Source of the DNA: Bacteroidia bacterium
GTDB lineage: Bacteria > Bacteroidota > Bacteroidia > Flavobacteriales > Flavobacteriaceae
Reading direction: 5' to 3'
NCBI GenBank assembly: GCA_018679315.1
Contig: JAHHLF010000221.1
Coordinates: 1-7,301 of the forward strand
Length of the DNA stretch: 7,301 nt
Both the position numbers and the translations under genes were made by a program. Below are positions 7,142-7,301 of this stretch, piece after piece (position 1 is the stretch's first letter; each line of letters begins with the position of its first letter). Under the pieces are notes generated by a model. It saw only the letters and a list, made by a program, of their open reading frames with translations. It ran no database searches and was not told where the DNA came from.

Positions 7142-7301
7142 TCTTGTGTTTATAATCTCCAAATCGGTACTTCACCGTTCGTTTAAGAGGTATATTCATC
7201 CCTTTTGTCTTTTCAAGCCAATCATATAAGGCCTTCGTGAGTGCTTTTGCTGTTTCCTGCTGATCTGCGTCTCCAATGAGATTATACATCTCTGCCGGGT
7301 C
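7131..7301 (-). CDS. Sulfatase, C-terminal fragment (5' part beyond the window)
   Basis: Reading the minus strand from the right edge, an open frame of 56 residues runs to a TAG at 7133-7131. It begins DPAEMYNLIGD, the DPxExxNL signature of the C-terminal subdomain of formylglycine-dependent sulfatases. It continues with a short helix (ALTKALYDWLEKTKG) and a basic tail (IPLKR...YRFGDYKHKN), an ending I recall from Bacteroidota sulfatases. The catalytic C/S-x-P-x-R motif and metal ligands lie outside the window, so the sulfatase subfamily and substrate cannot be stated. Such enzymes remove sulfate esters, often from algal or host glycans, after export. The stop codon lies inside the first codons of the DUF255 gene, in a different frame, giving an 11-base overlap typical of a tightly linked operon. 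The absence of a stop codon in the frame and the overlap make a spurious ORF unlikely. Confidence 0.82.
   Translation of the reverse strand, partial: DPAEMYNLIGDADQQETAKALTKALYDWLEKTKGMNIPLKRTVKYRFGDYKHKNEY

Noticed and set aside
7142..7162. TTG start extending the DUF255 protein by seven residues, with GGAG nearby
   Set aside because: The ATG at 7141 starts a canonical lipoprotein signal. The GGAG at 7156-7159 lies within the TTG region itself, about 14 bases from the ATG, and strong Shine-Dalgarno use is uncommon in Bacteroidota. The TTG cannot be fully excluded.

Overview
The window looks like a piece of a marine-type Bacteroidota (probably Flavobacteriia-like) chromosome. The reasons are a SusD-family outer-membrane lipoprotein, two further large proteins with lipoprotein signal peptides, a sulfatase, moderate GC, starts preceded by A/T-rich sequence rather than a strong Shine-Dalgarno, and Bacteroidota-style intergenic signals. 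The assignment to marine or algal-glycan users is inference from SusD plus sulfatase; no taxonomic marker gene is present.

Layout. (1) Bases 1-1658, plus strand: the nearly complete 3' part of a RagB/SusD-type nutrient-binding lipoprotein, cut inside its signal peptide by the left edge. A SusC-type TonB-dependent transporter is expected just upstream, outside the window. (2) Bases 1659-1761: a 103-base gap holding a perfect 11-bp intrinsic terminator hairpin and, overlapping it, a possible Bacteroidota promoter. (3) Bases 1762-5094, plus strand: a 1110-residue lipoprotein with seven calcium-loop (VCBS/FG-GAP) repeats, an ASPIC/UnbV domain, then seven more repeats. (4) Bases 5057-7141, minus strand: a 694-residue DUF255/YyaL/SSP411-type protein (thioredoxin-fold N-terminus with CHWC, then an alpha/alpha-barrel region) carrying a lipoprotein signal; its 3' end overlaps the previous gene's 3' end by 38 bases. 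(5) Bases 7131-7301, minus strand: the last 56 codons of a sulfatase, overlapping the DUF255 start by 11 bases.

The window is therefore two convergent units: a SusD plus repeat-lipoprotein unit on the plus strand and a sulfatase plus DUF255 unit on the minus strand. Together they resemble part of a glycan-utilisation locus: a surface capture/import pair with a large calcium-dependent binding lipoprotein on one side, and desulfation of a sulfated substrate with an envelope-anchored thioredoxin/alpha-barrel protein on the other. The shared role is inferred from proximity. I see no RNA genes, mobile elements, CRISPR or phage features. All the families are known; the most interesting points are the 7+ASPIC+7 architecture, the sulfatase-DUF255 coupling, and the terminator/promoter overlap.
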